Assembly (NCBI GenBank): GCA_038501625.1
Contig: JAZAYU010000002.1
Location: 16,110,053-16,174,052, forward strand
Direction of reading: 5' to 3'
Origin: Corbicula japonica
Lineage: Eukaryota > Mollusca > Bivalvia > Venerida > Cyrenidae
DNA: 64,000 nucleotides
Shown here: piece by piece, positions 63,312 to 64,000 of the stretch
How the letters are laid out: every line of letters begins with the position of its first letter
Position numbering within the stretch: the first letter of the stretch is position 1
The notes under the pieces: model-generated
What the model was told of the DNA's origin: nothing
The model's input: the letters and a program-made list of their open reading frames with translations, nothing else
The model's database searches: none
Program-made: the position numbers and the translations under genes

Positions 63312-63450
63312 AACAGTTTAGATCCAGATCAGGCAGCACATCTGTGCTGTCTGATCAGAGTTTACATTGTTTTCTTTTAGATTCATTAGGTTATTTCTGA
63401 TTAAGAAGCAAAAAGTGTAGATCCAGGTCCACATTGGTCACCCATGTGAC
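63312..63450. repeat. Dispersed CTGATCAG repeat, third copy
   Basis: Shares TTTAGATCCAGATCAGGCAG, ATTCATTAGGTTATTTCTGA and GTGTAGATCCAGGTC with 9,935-10,080 and 26,715-26,880. Confidence 0.65.
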
Positions 63451-64000
63451 AAAATGGATGTCCATGGAGTAAAGTTTAATATCCTGAAAGACCATTGGTT
63501 GAAGTGCAGGTAGATTGTACTGAATTGAAGTCAGATTTGTTTTTAGTTTTCTTTTCCTGGAATACATTACAAACTATATATTAATGGTTAGACCATTGCT
63601 TTTTCAGGGTTTTTTATCATTCTAATATTTATTATAATATGTATTGTTGCTTTGTTTTAAATTTTCATATATGTGAAAACAATCTTTAATATTATTTTTA
63701 TTATAGGATGAAGTGAAAAGAAGATCAAGCTCCAGTCATCACCTATGGGTTATCTACATCACTCTGAAGTTGTCAATCAGCACTGTCTTACATAATCATA
63801 GGAACATTGGGTTCAAAAATGATGTGGCTAAACCTGAACTTTGACAGTCATTTTGTTATGATTGTTACCAACCTGCAAAAAGCATATATACACATAAATG
63901 GTGCTTTGCACAATCCAATGACAGTTAACCTTAGCATTGTTTTATCACTACTTTTATCGCATTACTATTCTGTGTGTTTGAATACATATTAGACGGTCTG

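Larger units (their letters stand above)
60640..63780 (+). ncRNA. Possible spliced noncoding transcript
   Basis: A palindromic CRE-like TGACGTCA (60,668-60,675) precedes a possible exon ending at the donor GTTAGT (60,741). A 95-base candidate exon, 63,052-63,146, has a strong acceptor (TTTTTTTGCAG) and donor GTAAAT, and another acceptor follows at 63,706 (TTTTTATTATAG). No long frame crosses these junctions. This is a guess from splice-like sites only. Confidence 0.2.

Overview
This window is AT-rich metazoan DNA. It has spliced genes with GT..AG introns, extracellular domains (somatomedin-B-like, D8C/uromodulin-type, Ig-like) and a very high load of short dispersed repeats, foldback elements and tandem repeats. 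The gene families and repeat style suggest a mollusc, most likely a heterodont bivalve. That is inference; the species cannot be read from the sequence. There are no bacterial genes, rRNA, CRISPR array or convincing functional tRNA.

Region 1 (1-23,633) is built around a minus-strand gene that I assemble as four exons (22,581 down to 14,029). It encodes a secreted or membrane-anchored 603-residue protein resembling the somatomedin-B plus Cys-rich ectodomain of mollusc orphan (methuselah-like) GPCRs. It ends in a short hydrophobic tail instead of a seven-helix domain. Bases 1-5,805 are repeated as 17,915-23,633 (offset 17,914). The repeated block covers the promoter, the tiny first exon and most of intron 1. 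The window therefore appears to begin inside intron 1 of a second, tandem copy whose body lies to the left. The two blocks are almost identical up to about 4,010/21,924 and several percent different after that.

Region 2 (23,634-38,105) holds transposons and a partial plus-strand gene. The transposons include a 3.5-kb TTAA-flanked element with ~0.5-kb inverted arms (24,841-28,343), a ~1.1-kb inverted-repeat element with a 7-8 bp target duplication (28,719-29,845), and Tandem-repeat clusters of ~165 bp and ~143 bp periods. Four in-phase exons (31,839-35,551) encode a D8C domain, a short CPP linker and the start of an Ig-like domain, as in VWDE-type mollusc proteins. Neither end of that gene could be found.

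Region 3 (38,106-58,050) is a ~20-kb inverted duplication: two ~7.9-kb arms around a 4.16-kb spacer. Each arm carries the same nested tandem repeats and a ~123-codon Cys/His-containing pseudogene. One stop codon is shared by both arms and one is private to the left arm.

Region 4 (58,051-64,000) contains an ACACATG-rich minisatellite, a CpG-rich TTAA-flanked element carrying a foldback insertion, and a possible noncoding plus-strand transcript with weak splice-site support. The rest is anonymous AT-rich DNA with repeat fragments.
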